DNA of 64,000 bases from Tyto alba (GCF_018691265.1 NW_024881303.1:10905777-10969776), one strand, 5' to 3'; positions 1 through 24,400 are shown, counted from the stretch's first letter. Notes: generated from the sequence alone by a model not told the origin. Numbers and translations are program-made.

Positions 1-10919
<10,919 letters not shown>

Positions 10920-11539
10920 AGTGTAAGCAAATTTCCAGGGCAGGATCTAGATTTTATTATTCAATCGTGTGAGCTGAAGCTGAGTCACAGTACTGAGTTG
11001 TGTGAGATTTTTTCTTTTCTGAAAAGAGAGGTACTTGCGAAGCACCCACCTCCTCCATGATAAATTGTTGGCAGAAATACTTACAATTAGGATAGAGAGA
11101 ACGAACGGCCGCATGTGCCACTGGCACAGTAAAGTTTCTGTCCTGCTCAGGCACAGTCTGTAACCTGCTCTTGCTAGCAGAGCTTCTACACGCTATCCCT
11201 GGCTTTCAGGACACGGGCCATTTTTGAAGACTGAGCTGGCAAGACCAGGTTACATTCCAGACTGTTTCTTCATTCTGAAATGACAGTTGTAACTGGGGCT
11301 GTGTCTAGTTCCTCTTCTCTCTTTCTCCTCCCTTTTGCCAGTAAAGCTTCCCCTATTCTCACTTTATTCTGGGTAATTTCAGCTCTTGTCCAGGTACAGA
11401 CTCTCGCTGTCTCTGCTTTTGCTATGTATGAATACAGTGCAGACAAACCTGTTGCTCCTGCTCTGATTTCGAGTTCATTTAGAACAGAGGCCTATGTTCC
11501 AGACTTGATATTTAATGTTGGACAGTGTTAATGAATTCC

Positions 11540-11545
11540 ATTAAA
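11540..11545 (+). terminator. TMEM179: Candidate proximal polyadenylation signal of TMEM179
   Basis: ATTAAA, the commonest variant signal, about 620 nt after the stop codon. A TGTGTATCATTTTG stretch follows 30-40 nt downstream. It is the first plausible signal after the coding sequence, but transcript data would be needed to choose between it and the canonical AATAAA copies farther right. Confidence 0.3.
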
Positions 11546-13730
11546 CCACTATAATATTACAGCACCTGTCAAAAAATGTGTATCATTTTGAAGGATGGTG
11601 GAGAATTTTTGTGGTTTTGTTTCTTCTTAGATTTTGGCATGACCAACGTTTATTATGACTCCTGAAATATAGTGTAGCTAGCAATTGCTGAAGCTTGCAT
11701 ACTAAGAAATTAGGCTGAATAGATAGCATTGATGCTTGTGCATTTATATATGTAACTTGGTCCCTAACATTGTATGCTATTCAGTTTTGAGTATTAGAAT
11801 TTACTTGTGGTATTTATTCCATATAGAGTATACAAAATTACTGTAAACATTTGCATTGTGTGTATCTCTATATATCTATAAACATAGCAAGGATCTTGAA
11901 CAGCTGAGTTATTTTATAGGTAGTTCAGTGTTGAATGGGTCCGTTCTCCCCACTCATGGACAGGAGTTCCAGGGCTGATGAATTTTGTTGTGAAAAGCGA
12001 GAACTGTTATCTACACAAAGCTCACTAGTGACTTCATTGTTACTTTCAGTTTTGCTTAGCCAGTGCTTCAACAATTAAGGTGGATGGCTGAGGTGAGAAG
12101 TAGATCTGATAATTAAGAAGATTCGCTCGGATGAGCGTGGGATTTGCACGGCAGTGAAGTAAAGCTGTACTAGAATTAGGCAGTTGTCCCTGGGTATGCA
12201 TTTTACAGAAAGGCCCTGATTCAGCAGAAAACTTAAGCAATCGGTTAGGTTTAGGCTGAAGAAGATTTTCTGGTAGTACACTTGCCTGTGCCTGTGGCAG
12301 CTGCGTTTGAGTTGAGACTGAATTTGCTGCGACGTGAGTGCAAAACATGCACAACTATATCGCCTGGTAAATAAGAAGGAGGGGAGAGAAGACAGCAGGC
12401 TTCCATCCCATCAGATCTCAAGTCTGGGGCTGGCACAACCATGCAGATTTATTGTTGTCTTCTGGGGACTATCTGATGCTTAAAGTTTAGTATGGGCTAA
12501 AGCGTTTAGTTGAAACAGAATTTGAATTCATAACAAATCCCTGAATTAGTAAGCATATTAGGGCAGAAAAACTAACATTACGTTCAACATCCAAATTGTT
12601 CTTATAGATTTAGGGAAAAAACCCTCCATGTTCTGTAAGCAGTGAGTGGCCCTATGAACATTACTTATAGTTCCAGCTGGCCACAGCTGTATGTAGAGAG
12701 ATCTTGTTTTTCAGCATGATTTCTGCCCACAAGGGAATTAAATTGCTTTGAAAGTTCTGCGGCAGTGGCTTTTTTGTACCTGTGAATTGACCTCAGAGGA
12801 GAAGTTCCTAGAGAAGGAATCAGAGATCAAGTTTTAATAACAATTTACTCTTTAGATATAAGGACTGTTGGAGTGTCTTTTTTTGTTCAGTTGATCTAAT
12901 AAGAGAGACACACTTGCAGATACCTAAGCACTTTTCCAGGGCATGACCTTCCCCTTCATACCCTGAAGGAGAGTTTGGGTCTTGAAAGTTAGCCTGATTC
13001 CTATGTTTTCCCAGTTGCATATTCCACTGTAAAGGACACTACTTCTCCTTCCAATCTCACTTTGAATTTAAGATTCAGGATTGATGTCTCTTCCCACAAG
13101 TTACTTCAGTGCATGCCTTACTCCTCATATGTAGCCATGATGATGCTTTGTGTATTATATTTTATGTATGTGTCAAATCAGGCTTAGGCTGAAGTAATGT
13201 GTGGGTTGGGACCACTGTTCCTGGTCTTGCCTGGGAGTTTGAAGAACCAGGAGGCAGAAGATAGCAAGTGTCACCTCCTCATCCTGGATCTGAGATACCA
13301 GGGCTCAAGCCTTGTCTTTGGTTCTGAGGAATAAGATGCTGCTCATTGGTGAGGTTGTCTGAAGTTCATGATGTCTTCTACCTCTCTTTTCTCCCATCTC
13401 AAAGTTTTTTTCCCCTTTCTACTTCCATGAGAAGCATCAAAGACTGGTCCTGGAGTTTCTACTCTTGTTGACTTTTGTGGTTAGTGTTTTCAGTAGCATT
13501 TGTCACCCTGACACTATCTCCCTGACACTACCTTCATTGCTCTGCAGCTCCGTAGACAAAAAGTGCGATCTTTAAAGCACCTGGGGCAACCAGGATCCCA
13601 CCTCGAAGTAATAGTCAATAGAAATGAAGTACTTCACTTTGGCCTTTGAAAAGTTCAGCCCAACACACGTACATTTACAGACTCACCTTTTAACTTTGTC
13701 ATCAAAGCTTAGCCTCTTTAACTCACTTAC

Positions 13731-13810
13731 CTGTGTGAATTCTTCTAATTGCAGTTGCATTTCAGTGCCCATGAATGCAAGCATCTTGGCTGTTGGAGTT
13801 GGCACGTAAA
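13731..13810 (-). other. Possible minus-strand internal exon of unknown gene or ncRNA
   Basis: Read on the - strand, an acceptor CCTCTTTTCAG lies immediately before 13810 and a near-perfect donor CACAG|GTAAGTGAG follows 13731. The 80 nt between are open in one frame, reading YVPTPTAKMLAFMGTEMQLQ and then LEEFTQ. I do not recognise this peptide. It lies beyond the NRAC 3' end, so it would belong to a different transcript. It could be chance or a lncRNA exon. Confidence 0.25.
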
Positions 13811-16800
13811 CTGAAAAGAGGCTGAGTCTCTTCTTTGAGTCCCACATGCATCCTTGTCTTTTTTTCCAGCTTCCCTCACTTGACCAGGTGGGATGAGGCT
13901 GGCGCCCAGCTTGCAAGCATCAGTGATGCTTAAAAGAAAAGCTAGTTTTGAAGGAAGCCCCTGGACAGGTGAGAGGGCACAGTGTGTAGTGAGAAGCTCT
14001 CTGGCTGACTTGAGGGGAGGAAGGGTTTTGTTAAATGCCCAGTTATTGGACCTGCCTGGGCTTTTTTGTTTGCATTTATCTTTCTGCACCCTCTTCTCCT
14101 AAAGCTTGGACACACAGGCCAACCTGGTGATGCCAGGCTGAAAATGTGTTAGAATAATGGTTTTATTTATACACACATAAATACATACCTACCTATTCTC
14201 TCTCTCACACTTCACTTGTACATTTCTGATCTCTGCTTTTAGTCATACCACACAGTGTGGCTGCAGTATAAGTTTCTGTGAGTCAAATGCTGCATTTCTG
14301 TGATATTTCAATGACTTCTTTAATTAAACATGTTCAAAAGGAGGCCTTGGGGAACACTCTAGCAAGAGGAGTATTCAAGGAACTAGAACCCTGTGTGGTA
14401 TTTATATTGTATTTAGTTATTGTCACATGGTGGAAGGGGAAAAAACTTTGTGGCCTTTGCCCATGCAGTCCTTCCTGCTGCAGCTCATTGCAAAACTGTG
14501 AACCATTCTGGTGGAAAATGTGGGATGCAATTGTTTAGTCATCGTGTTCCCTGTGATGCTAAAACCACAGTCTAAAGATTTTGTTTTGGACTGTGAAAAT
14601 TGCTAACAGTGCAAGGAGAGCCTTACTTGGTTGCATGCAACTAGACACTGCTTTCCAAGGTGCTAGAGTGTTGCCACACAATTATTTTGTTCTACCGAAT
14701 ATATTCCCCACATCCTGGCCACCATCTGTGTTTAATTTCCCTGTCAAGTCCCTGCCAGCAGTCCACATTGGTTTAGAAAAATCTGAGATAACAAGTGTCA
14801 TCTGAACTTTCAGATCAATGCTGTTTATTATTATTTTTATAATGGAGAAACAATTTATTTTTTTGTAAGAGAATTTTCTCATAAGGGCACAAATGCTCAT
14901 AACATTTTATCCTACAAATTCATGAACTTTCAATAGGATCTGCAAAAATAAATGTGTGATGGTTTACTTTAAAACCTGAAGAACACAGGTATGTTATGAC
15001 AATGTTCCTGGTGTCTCTTAGCAAACTGGTTGTTATAAAAACCAGTGATGGATGCTTGAATGTACAGACCTGGTCATGAAAGCATTCCGTGTCAGAAAGG
15101 TCGTGTATGTATGCATGTACAATGTACAGAGATATATGCCAGAAATAATTTCACTGCTCTCCTGTGATGTGGATTTAGGCTCTTCTCTTAACAGGCAACT
15201 TAGGTCGGAGTAGTTGTTAGGTTGCCTTAACTTTCTACACTGCTTTTTTCTTATTTAGTATTAAGATCTGTGCAATGATACATAGGTTATGGATACCCAG
15301 AGGTGGATGTGGAATAGGAAAGTACTGGCCAGTGCACAATTTCCCAAGTGCTGAGATGGGTTCCTCCTGCAGGTTTGCAGATGTTTTAATTCCTACCCTA
15401 TCTCTGGCTAAAATCCTGATGTTAGCCTGTAGTAGTCCTGTTAGGAACAAAGAGTCACATTTCCCTTCAAGGCCTTCCCTCATCAACACGAAACACTGTC
15501 GATTTAACCTATGTAGCATTCAGGATGGAAGCAGAGCTGCAAGGAACAGGAGCACACACTTTACAGTTATACTGCATGAGCAGGGGGTACTTTTCCCCTT
15601 ATTCAGGAATTATGCACCACGGACTCCTAAATGACCAAGGACCCTTGAATGAACACGGTCCTGTTATTAATTGATTTAAAATATGAACTTGCAGGTGACA
15701 AACAGAAGATATTTTGATAGCAGTGTCAATCCTTCTGTTGCTATACCATGCTCTTCTGCAACACAGTACAATATGCTGGATGAAAAGAGCCAGTGTGTGC
15801 ATTGTAAAGAGCCATTTAATTACTCTTAGAAAAGATAAGGTGAGAAAGAGGAAAAAACATGTATTTGTAACACAGTTATTTAGTAGTAGGAGTTTAGATG
15901 GGAGAATTAATTTGAAAACTTATTGTCTTAATGGTTGAAGAAAATCAGGCAGATCTTTGGTGTAGCGAGTTAGTGTGTAGCTCTTGAGGGACAGAAGGTC
16001 TAAGCTGATTTATGTTGTCTGAGAATCTCACTCTCTGTATTAAAAGTAATCTGAAAACTCACCTTAAGAAATCATGTGCACTTGTCCTGTTTCTTCTAAA
16101 TCCCCTATGTAAACAAGGGGTTAGAACACCCTAGGCTGTGTTATTCTCTGAAATGGAGGACTAGACAGGGCCAACTGATTCCTGGTTTGAGGGCTTTGGG
16201 GTTTCTTGGTGCAATGACTGTTGCATGTGAAGTGGATGACTGGTTAGGAGAGGGCACTCAGGGTTCACCCCAACACCTGAAGGCTCCCGTCAGTGAGATA
16301 CAAAGCCATGCTTCACCTTCATTTGTCTTCCAGAATCTTTTATTCTTTGTCACGTATTGGTCCAATCTCAGTTGTTACCACCTCATGCACTTAGTCCTTA
16401 GGTAGATGACTGGAGACCATCACCTGAGAAATGGGGGATGTGCATAGGAGTCTCTTCAGGCTGCTCAGAGTGCAGAGCATGGGGTACCCTGGCTAGGGAA
16501 GTGCGAGCCACATGCCATTGTGTAGGCTTTATGCAGGAAACAGGGTTTCTACACAACCTCAAATCATACACCGATCTATGTGACGGGTCTCAGAAAACGC
16601 AATATCAGATGTGCAAATTCAGAATGCAGTGCAAGAAAATACATACAAACCTGGTGTTTGGGTGAATGTGGCTTTCATCATCTCTCTTCTCCAAAACCCC
16701 CCATCTCAAACATATTACATGTAAAATCACTTTTACTATTTAGGTAATAAATATAACAAAATTTCAGACAGCTATTTATACTAGCAAGACTTACTCTATT

Positions 16801-17606
16801 TTGTGACAAACCAATATGTATTTTGACAAAACTTTTGTCTTTTCTTCTAAGTCAATGGCCTGGGTGTGAACATCCTTCAGCTAATGGGAATCCGGTATAT
16901 ATTCAGATCCTAAGTTTGTGTCTCAGGTTATTTCCTTTGCTGATGGAAATAACCCATTTTTATCTCATCGGAATGTTTGCTTTGGAGACCATAAATAACC
17001 TTTCCTTATACTTAGGCAGTCTGGGAAGAGAGGCAGGTTTTACCTGGCTAGTTTCCACACATGCATGTAGCAAGAAAATGCTCATATGACTTCATGAGCA
17101 CTGAAATTGTTTTAGAATTAGTTGTGTTCATGGTCCTAATGCCTTGAAGTGCATGTTTCTATTTTTATCCTCAACAAGAAAGAGGGAAACTAACCTGAGC
17201 TGTGTCTTTCCATTCTCTTGTTGTGAAGAGTATTTACATAGCAGTGCTTTCTCTTTAGTTTCTTTTGTCCATGCCAAAGAGTGTAATTGAACTGCTATTG
17301 CAAACATAGATTAACGTGAATGTATTCACCTGAGTGCTTAAACTTTTCTACCTCTCATAACTACTATAACTTCTTAAACTGTTATTGCACACAATAGTCA
17401 AAAGAACTGAATCCATATGAGAGTCTAAATCCTATTTTCATAGATAGCTAAAGGATTTAGTATTTAATGTTTATTAGCTTCCTGTCAGATCCTTGATCCT
17501 AAAAAATGGGCATAGGCACCCAAGAAGGGCTATCTGAATATCCCTTTTGATTGATCAAATAATGATTTTTTTGTTCTTCATGTTTTTTTAATATTTTTTA
17601 TTTCAC

Positions 17607-17624
17607 AAAAAAAAAAAAAAAAAA
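17607..17624. repeat. Poly-A tract (18 nt)
   Basis: An A run in A+T-rich sequence, followed by CAAAACCCAGC. No retroposed gene is recognisable upstream. Confidence 0.85.
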
Positions 17625-20407
17625 CAAAACCCAGCAACTGAGATTTGTTAGACATGGAAAGTTATACATGACCTAAGAAGTTGCATTTCATAGGGATGGC
17701 AGAAAGCATTGAGCTACTTGTTAAATGCCTGTAAAGCTCCTTCACCAACCCTCCCCACTGGCAGGTAACTATGAGGCAGAGGTTTAATTTCTCCCCCTGC
17801 CTTGGGAGACACAAGCCTCTATCTGCATGGCAAATGCTGCTGCCATGGTGTTATCCTGGATTCCTCTCAAATCCTCCTGCTGAAGCTCTTCTACTTGTCT
17901 TGAAATTCCTAAATAACCATGTTTTATTCTGGCAGTTCTGGTGTTTATCAAGGAGATAAAGTACTTGGCAGCAAGAGCTGCTCACTGAAATACCCTGACT
18001 TATTTGTATACAGTGGAAACCTAATTTGAGAAGTTTTTGTTCCCCCTTCCCACTTGTCTATGTTCTAAAGTGAGGACTGGGACAATCTGTCAGGATCTGG
18101 GAATGAAGATTCATGGTTACTGTTGATGTCTTGGGTGATTTCTCATACAAATGTGTAAACAGTAATGTGACAAAACTACTCTTTATCTCCTCCTTACTTC
18201 CCCTCATTTCCCCCCAGATTTGGGCAAGTTTGACTCCAGTTTGTATACAGGTTCTGAAGAGTATTTATGAATGTGAGAAAAACTGCAGCTTCTATGACAA
18301 ACTTTACCTTTTGTCAAAAAATAAGAAAAAGTGCTGCAGATTTTCCCTGTTCTCACTTGGGCTCTCTGGGGTATGTCAAACTCTTCCCTTTACATAAGCC
18401 AGGCCTGATTTGGGTGATATGTTGCTCAAGGAGGTTCCCAAGGCTGGTGCCAGCAGCCCCTTGAGGAACCTGGTGGAATTAGATCAGTGCTATGTTAAAC
18501 CATAGATTTTAAGGCAGGGAAATGTTTGAAAATCTTCTGTCATGGTATCCCACATTAACACAGTCCAGAGCTCTTCACTCACTAACTCCTGCAGCAAAGG
18601 GAATTATTTTTCCCCGTTAACACTGTGAAGTCCAATAGTTTGTGTCTGAAATACAGCACATCTTTCTGCAGCCCACTGGATCTTGATCACATCAGTTAAC
18701 CCATTCCACTTTCTAGGCTGCTACAACACTTTTAACTGTCATTGTTACAACAGTGTTCAACATTTGACTTCAAAAGGTGCTAACAGTCTCCTTATTAAAC
18801 CACAGTTTACTGGAGTTGCAAGCAATTCTTTTGCTAAATGGTGCCAAGAAGGTCCATGCTGAACAGCATCCTTCTGGGGGAGGACCACTGCATTGGCATC
18901 CACAGCCAGTGCAGACTGATGGTTTTACAGCAATTCTGGTCAAATATTCTCTGAATAAACCTATTGCTGTTTTTCAGTCCAAACTACACAATTGAGAAAT
19001 CAATATGCTGTGATCTGAAGTACACTCCTAAGAGCTTTTTGAAGGTTTATAAATAAAACAACAACAAAAAAGCCCAACAGTTCCACTGACATCTCATTCC
19101 CTTGGATCCTTTCATCTCCAAAAACATTCCTGCAAACTTCACAGAGGGTTTTATTGATGTCATGCTGATCAGGCCTAATTTCTCATGTCTCTTCCTACTG
19201 GGGACAAAGACTGCAGAGGGGGACAGGAGAATGCCATAAACCAGAAGAGAAATAGGTAGTGAGGAGAGCTGTGAGTGCATTTCCTTTGAGGGATTTCAGC
19301 TTACAGGCTGCAATGTGAGGGATCCCACATGGCAGCACCTGTGCAGGCAGTGCTGACACCGATTTCAGCCTTCGCTTGGCCCTCTCAGATGCTGCCTGCT
19401 CACGTGGCTTCACAAACTGCAGAGCATCTCCTTGAAGCATGTGTTGGCCTAAAATCAGTTTCTGGAGAGAGCCACCTGTGTCAGCCGTGCAGTTATCTAG
19501 TGTAAAGGTGCTGGCATTGCCACCAAATGTGGAGTGGCTGCTTTGGAAACCTCTTCTTTCCACATTGGCAGATCCAGACAGCCTGCAGCTGGCCCTTTGC
19601 CCTGTGCAGCTTGTGGCTTGTGTGGGGGAAGGAAAGTCTGTTCCCAAATCTCTGTAGACTTGCCATTTTTTTAAAAATAGCTCATTAACACTCATTGTTT
19701 TAAAAGGTTTGGGTTTTTTGTGTGGTACAACCTGAAAAGATCAGTCTCTCTGAAATGTATGTCCTGTAACTTACATATTCATGAGCTACTGTCTCTTCTT
19801 ATGGACACATAGAAAAAGCTTTACAAGAGTCTAGATTAACTATTGTGTTATGCTGCTAAAGAGGTCCCCGTGTAATGGGTATTTGGGGACAAAAGTGAAC
19901 ACTTTTCATAATTTGTTTAACTGCTGAAAGCAGTAAAGGGGCAGATCCTTCGCTGGCATATATAGTTTAGCTTTGTGAGCTGTGCTGGAGTCATGTCAGT
20001 CCATACCAGCTGAGAGTAGAGCCTGGTCTGTTCTAAATGCTATCTCTCTTGATTTGTATGGTCTTTTGCAGCATAATGACTGCTAATTTGGAGCTTTAAT
20101 TGCATGCATTTGACAGAAACAGAATTTGAGTGAGGTTTATTATTGTTTTGATACAGTCTCAAAAGGGAAGCTTTTTACTAGCATTTTAATATAGCCCTTT
20201 GTAAACACCTAGCAAAGAAAAATTCTAAGTCCAATCCTTCTACTAATAGAGTCACTGACAAAGTTTCCTTTGGCTTTAGTAGGAGCTGGGCTGGGTTCAG
20301 TATAAGTGATACACTCTAGTGTTACTGATAATGAGTTAACGTGTTTTATATATTGATGCTTTTTGCTGGACAGTGCATTGGCTTTTTATGATTTAGTGAT
20401 ATATGCA

Positions 20408-20413
20408 AATAAA
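20408..20413 (+). terminator. Candidate distal polyadenylation signal
   Basis: AATAAA inside GCAAATAAATTATTTG, followed about 30 nt later by a T/G-rich stretch (TTTCTGTGCCTGTTTTTTG), the arrangement expected of a functional poly(A) site. If TMEM179 uses a very long 3' UTR, as many neural genes do, it could end here. This is speculative. Confidence 0.25.
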
Positions 20414-22059
20414 TTATTTGAAAAGTCAATATTTCTGTGCCTGTTTTTTGAAGGTGAATATAAGTTGCTACAATGTAAGATAAAAAATTGTTCTCAAAGT
20501 CAGTAGTAGCATCTTAGTTTGTGTACTCACTCCTCAGCATCTCTATGCCAGCTTGTATAGTCAAGGATATGGCCATATCCTGCCATAGGAGGCAAGGAGA
20601 AGATGTTCCTATGTTGGCATGCAGCTGAAAGGGAGCTTGTTACCAAATGTAGAGGAGCATAGACTGCATAGGCAGGTTCATTTTCTAAATGCCAACTGGC
20701 TAATTTTCTCTATGTGACATCAGCCTTTCTCTTCAGAGGTGGGTCTAAAGGTTCCCAACAGCTATCCTGGAGTGAGGAATTAATAACAAACAAGTCAACA
20801 CTATTAACTTAAAGGTTCCTGAATTAGTCCTTGAAGGCAGCTGGTAATATCCTTTTTCTAGTCACATGCTGCCAGCCCTCCTGCCTGCTTTGAAGTGGTA
20901 AAAGAAACAAATGACAAGTAAAATTGCTGCTATAGGCTTCACCTGCTCTGTTAGCTTGTTTCCAGACTAGCAGGGTTGGAGAGATGGTGCCTAGAAGCGG
21001 TCTTTGGGGCTGTCTTTTACCAGGGCTAATGCTGAGTACATTAAAAGGTTAATGTAAAAAAACCTAGTATCAACTCACTGTGTCCTTTTCTATCTCTTCT
21101 AATCGTATGGGTATGGATATGCCTGTTGGTGCAATAAGGTGCTGTTGATGTGGTGATCCTGCCTGAAGAGGGTGTTGGCAGCTGCCCTCCATTCAACCTG
21201 CAGGAATGTACTGAAGACTGTCAAAACAATGCTTACCCCGTACTGTTGTGGTCTGCTGATTTCTGTTGTGCATTAATTTCATACATATCGCATAGGGGAT
21301 AATAGGCAGCACTTCTACCCTTAGCCCTACCACTAGCCCATTTTCATGCACAGGCCTTCTTCTACTCTCTTCTGGCTCTTTACTCCTGCTGCCCTAGACA
21401 CTGCTCCTGGGAAGACCATCTACTCACAGTTTGATTCAGAAATTGCTGCAAGAGTCCCATCCTCCATCACTCCTTTCAGCCCTTTAAAGCTAAAACATGA
21501 CCATTTTCAAGCTGGATTAAATAATGGCTCAGAGCTGGTTGGCTTCAGGATTCTTGAGTACTAAATGATTCACCACGCTGGCACCAGCCTGAATTCAGGT
21601 GAGCATCTCAACCGTTTGTAATAAATTATGGACTCCCTCTCCCTTTTTACCTCTTTATGGGCAATTCCCAGGAGTTGTACTGAAGGGAAATATTACTCAT
21701 CATGGCCAACAAGGGAATTATTACCCAACATGTCTGATTTTGTGTAACTTCAGAGCTCCTATTAACCCTTCCAAACTCACAAAGGTGTCACACCTAGAAA
21801 AAGAGCATTGAACAAGAATAAGGAGAAATCCCATCTGGCTCACAGTGGCAAGGATAGATCTGTGATGGATAAAGAACAGAAAGAAGGGGCAGAGTGGGAA
21901 AAGGGCACATGTATAAGCAGGATGGATGAATGGGAAAAAAGCTTCAGTGTGAGAAGGAAATAAAATAGGTATGTTGGAAATAAAACATGTAAGGCCACAG
22001 TGAAGCTGTGCAGCAGTAAGTAAATGCAGGCCCAGGAGTTGGGATTTTTTTCTCTTATT

Positions 22060-22160
22060 CCCAGCCTTGTTATTGACTTGCTTTATTCACTCGCACAGAT
22101 GCATTGGCTTTCTCAGCTTCAGTTTCTTCACCTGCAAAATGCCACCACTCTCCCAAGAAT
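22060..22160 (+). repeat. Diverged MIR-like fragment
   Basis: Contains the MIR-like series TTGACTTGCTTTATTCACT, then GGCTTTCTCAGCTTCAGTTT and CTTCACCTGCAAAATG, which parallels the MIR section that reads CTCAGTTTCCTCATCTGTAA. Highly diverged; the edges are uncertain. Confidence 0.45.
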
Positions 22161-23059
22161 GGGGCTTAGCTTTTATTTATGTCGAACTTCATAACAAATT
22201 TGTTTTGCCTTTCTGCAGCCTGACACGTATCTGACTGACACCAGTAAACAATCCTAACCTGTGAGGCCTTTCAAGGCCATGGCGAGACCTCAACAGACAA
22301 CATTGCTGCCTTTACCCATGTCCATAACTGTCCCAACCAGAGCCTAGGTAGAAGCCAAGAATAGCTGTGCCTCTGCTTAATTTCCCTGACGGCCCAGATA
22401 TGATAGCCGTTCTCACTGACACTGATAAAATTGGGCCCCAGAAAGGAGAACGTGGCCCTTTTCCATTTAAAGCAGACCCAGTGGAATGGTGGTCCCATGC
22501 CCATCTCCTGGGGAGCTGAGCCGGGAGGTGATTACACATATGGACTTCACACTGCCTCTGCATTCTCCCTTGCAGCCCTAAAAGGAGTTACTGTTTTACC
22601 TTAACCCTTTGGCTTGTTTTAAAGTTACTGAAACCAGGTTGCTAACATACCGGAAGGGTTTACTTTACTGATCTTGCTCTTAAGCTTGCTCTGTTCTTGT
22701 CAAGTCAGGCTTTACTTTCTTGTTGCAATGTGCCATCACTTGCAGTGAGGGAACTATCCCTTCAAAAAAGGTTCCTGTTTTGAAGGGGTTAGCTGCTATG
22801 TGCTGAGAGGATGTTTCAGTCCAGAGACAAAAAAGGGACACCGCTGATTTGCCAGAAAGTTTCAGCATGAGCATTAAAAATATCATAAACATTAAAAAAT
22901 TCAAACAGAAGTTGCAATGACCCTAGCCCCATGCAGATACCAATTGAAATACTTTCATCAGAGATTCGCCCGCACACAAGTTTAAAACCTTTCTTCTTTA
23001 TTACCTAAAGAGCAGGACTGAGACAGGGGAGAGGGAAGGGAAGCAGTGGTGAAACTTAC

Positions 23060-23182
23060 CCTCTGAGCTGGGGTACCTGAGCAGTTTGCACAAAGAGCCC
23101 CTGAGCTAAACACTCTTCCTGCAGCAACCTCCGCTTCCCAGACCGGCAACATGTCGAACATAATTGCTGTGGCCTTTGACGT
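23060..23182 (-). other. Possible minus-strand exon, 123 nt, open in one frame
   Basis: On the - strand an acceptor CTCCTCCTCAG ends just before 23182, and a donor AGAGG|GTAAGTTTCA follows 23060. The 123 nt are open over 41 codons in the frame starting at the first base. The stretch has several CpGs and a higher G+C content than its surroundings. It lies 1.5 kb past the NRAC stop and matches no protein I recognise. It may be an alternative 3' exon, part of a lncRNA, or chance. Confidence 0.25.
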
Positions 23183-23419
23183 CTGAGGAGGAGCATGACA
23201 ACAGCCACTGAAGTCACTTGTTTCTGTCTTGGACTGAAATTATTTTGACTTGTTCTCAGTCAAGTTGTTGCCCACTCTCCACTTGAGAGAAGGCTGCGTA
23301 TCGTGTTTCTGTTTATCCTCTGTCTGGTTAAAAACTCTGGGTTGCTTGGAAAAAGGTTGTTGGGAGAGAGAGGTATGGCCCTCTTTTTTAAAAATAAATC
23401 AATTAAAAATAAAGCACCA

Positions 23420-23435
23420 TTTTTTTTTTTTTTTT
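23420..23435. repeat. Poly-T tract (16 nt)
   Basis: A T run followed by GGTGGG. A second, interrupted T-rich stretch lies at about 23520-23540. Low complexity only. Confidence 0.85.
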
Positions 23436-24232
23436 GGTGGGTTGCAATGGCAGAGGAATTCAGGGCAAGGTCTTGCAGGCATCTTTTCCATCTTCTCTCA
23501 GGTGCTTTCTTTCTCTTTCTTTTTTTTTTTTCTTTTTCCTTCTCTTCAGCTCATACAGGTTCTGATGTCAATCTTATACCAAATAATCCCAAGTACACAT
23601 CAGGTGCTACTTGACAAGAATCTAAAGCCTAAAAAGCTGGTCACGCTGGTTTTATCTAGTAAGAAAACACAGCTGAAGCTTGTTCTCCTCTCAGACACAC
23701 AGAGCACCATTCCACATTCATTGCATGATCTCCTTTAAAAAGATTCCCTTCAGAGAGGTACATGCTATGGTGAGACAATGGAGGGATAAGGGGGCTTTGC
23801 ATCCCATGCCTTTGTAAACAGTCCATATTACCATTATATAAGGCCTCTAACACCCAAGCATAAAAGCATAACCACTGACTGAATACAAGCACTATCATAA
23901 GTCTTGTAAGCTCAGCTTGTGGGGTTTATGGACTGAATCAAACCCAGAGGATTAAACTACTGATTTGGTAATTAGCCTGGGATCCAACGCTGCTATTTAT
24001 TATGTTAGGCAAATAAACTAGTTACTGTTTAAATGAGTTTTCATGTTCCTTTTCACACCTGGGAGTCAAGTGAAACATTAAGAAACAGCTTTTGCCCATG
24101 GAGGAAAAAAATGCAGAAAGGGAAACAAGAAAGCCATTTGCTGGAATTTTACTAATAATAATTCCAGGTGCATAAATATAGCAGCTTGACAAGCCTTTGG
24201 CCATCAGAGCAGTGTTTGTGCAATAGCTCAAC

Positions 24233-24238
24233 TTTATT
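24233..24238 (-). terminator. NRAC: Candidate NRAC polyadenylation signal (distal)
   Basis: TTTATT on the + strand reads AATAAA on the - strand, about 460 nt beyond the NRAC stop codon. A second copy lies at 24324-24329, about 370 nt beyond it. Either would give a short 3' UTR. Which is used is not visible from the sequence. Confidence 0.4.
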
Positions 24239-24274
24239 TTAACTTTTGCAGAATAGCTCTTAGGAGACTTGAGG

Positions 24275-24400
24275 AGAAAGATAGTTTGGGATTTAAAGCC
24301 TTGACCTGAGACTCAGGGAGACTTTTATTCAGAGCTTGCTGCTGCTTGCACGGATCAATGTATTTCTCTCTCTACTTCTGCTCCTCATATCAGCAGTTTA
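24275..24400 (+). repeat. Very diverged MIR-like fragment (uncertain)
   Basis: A GACCTGAGACTCAGGGAGAC start, then a long C/T-rich run (TTTCTCTCTCTACTTCTGCT), loosely follows the MIR core order. It overlaps the expected 3' end of NRAC. The similarity is weak and may be coincidental. Confidence 0.25.

Larger units (their letters stand above)
10920..24232. other. Shared 3' flank between convergent TMEM179 and NRAC
   Basis: About 13 kb holding the TMEM179 3' UTR of unknown length at the left and the end of the NRAC 3' UTR at the right. Possible + strand polyadenylation signals are ATTAAA at 11540-11545 and AATAAA at 14947-14952, 16746-16751, 19052-19057 and 20408-20413. Two minus-strand stretches with good splice signals (13731-13810 and 23060-23182) are listed separately. 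A MIR-like segment sits near 22.1 kb. Most of the rest is unique-looking A+T-rich DNA without recognisable genes. Confidence 0.6.
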
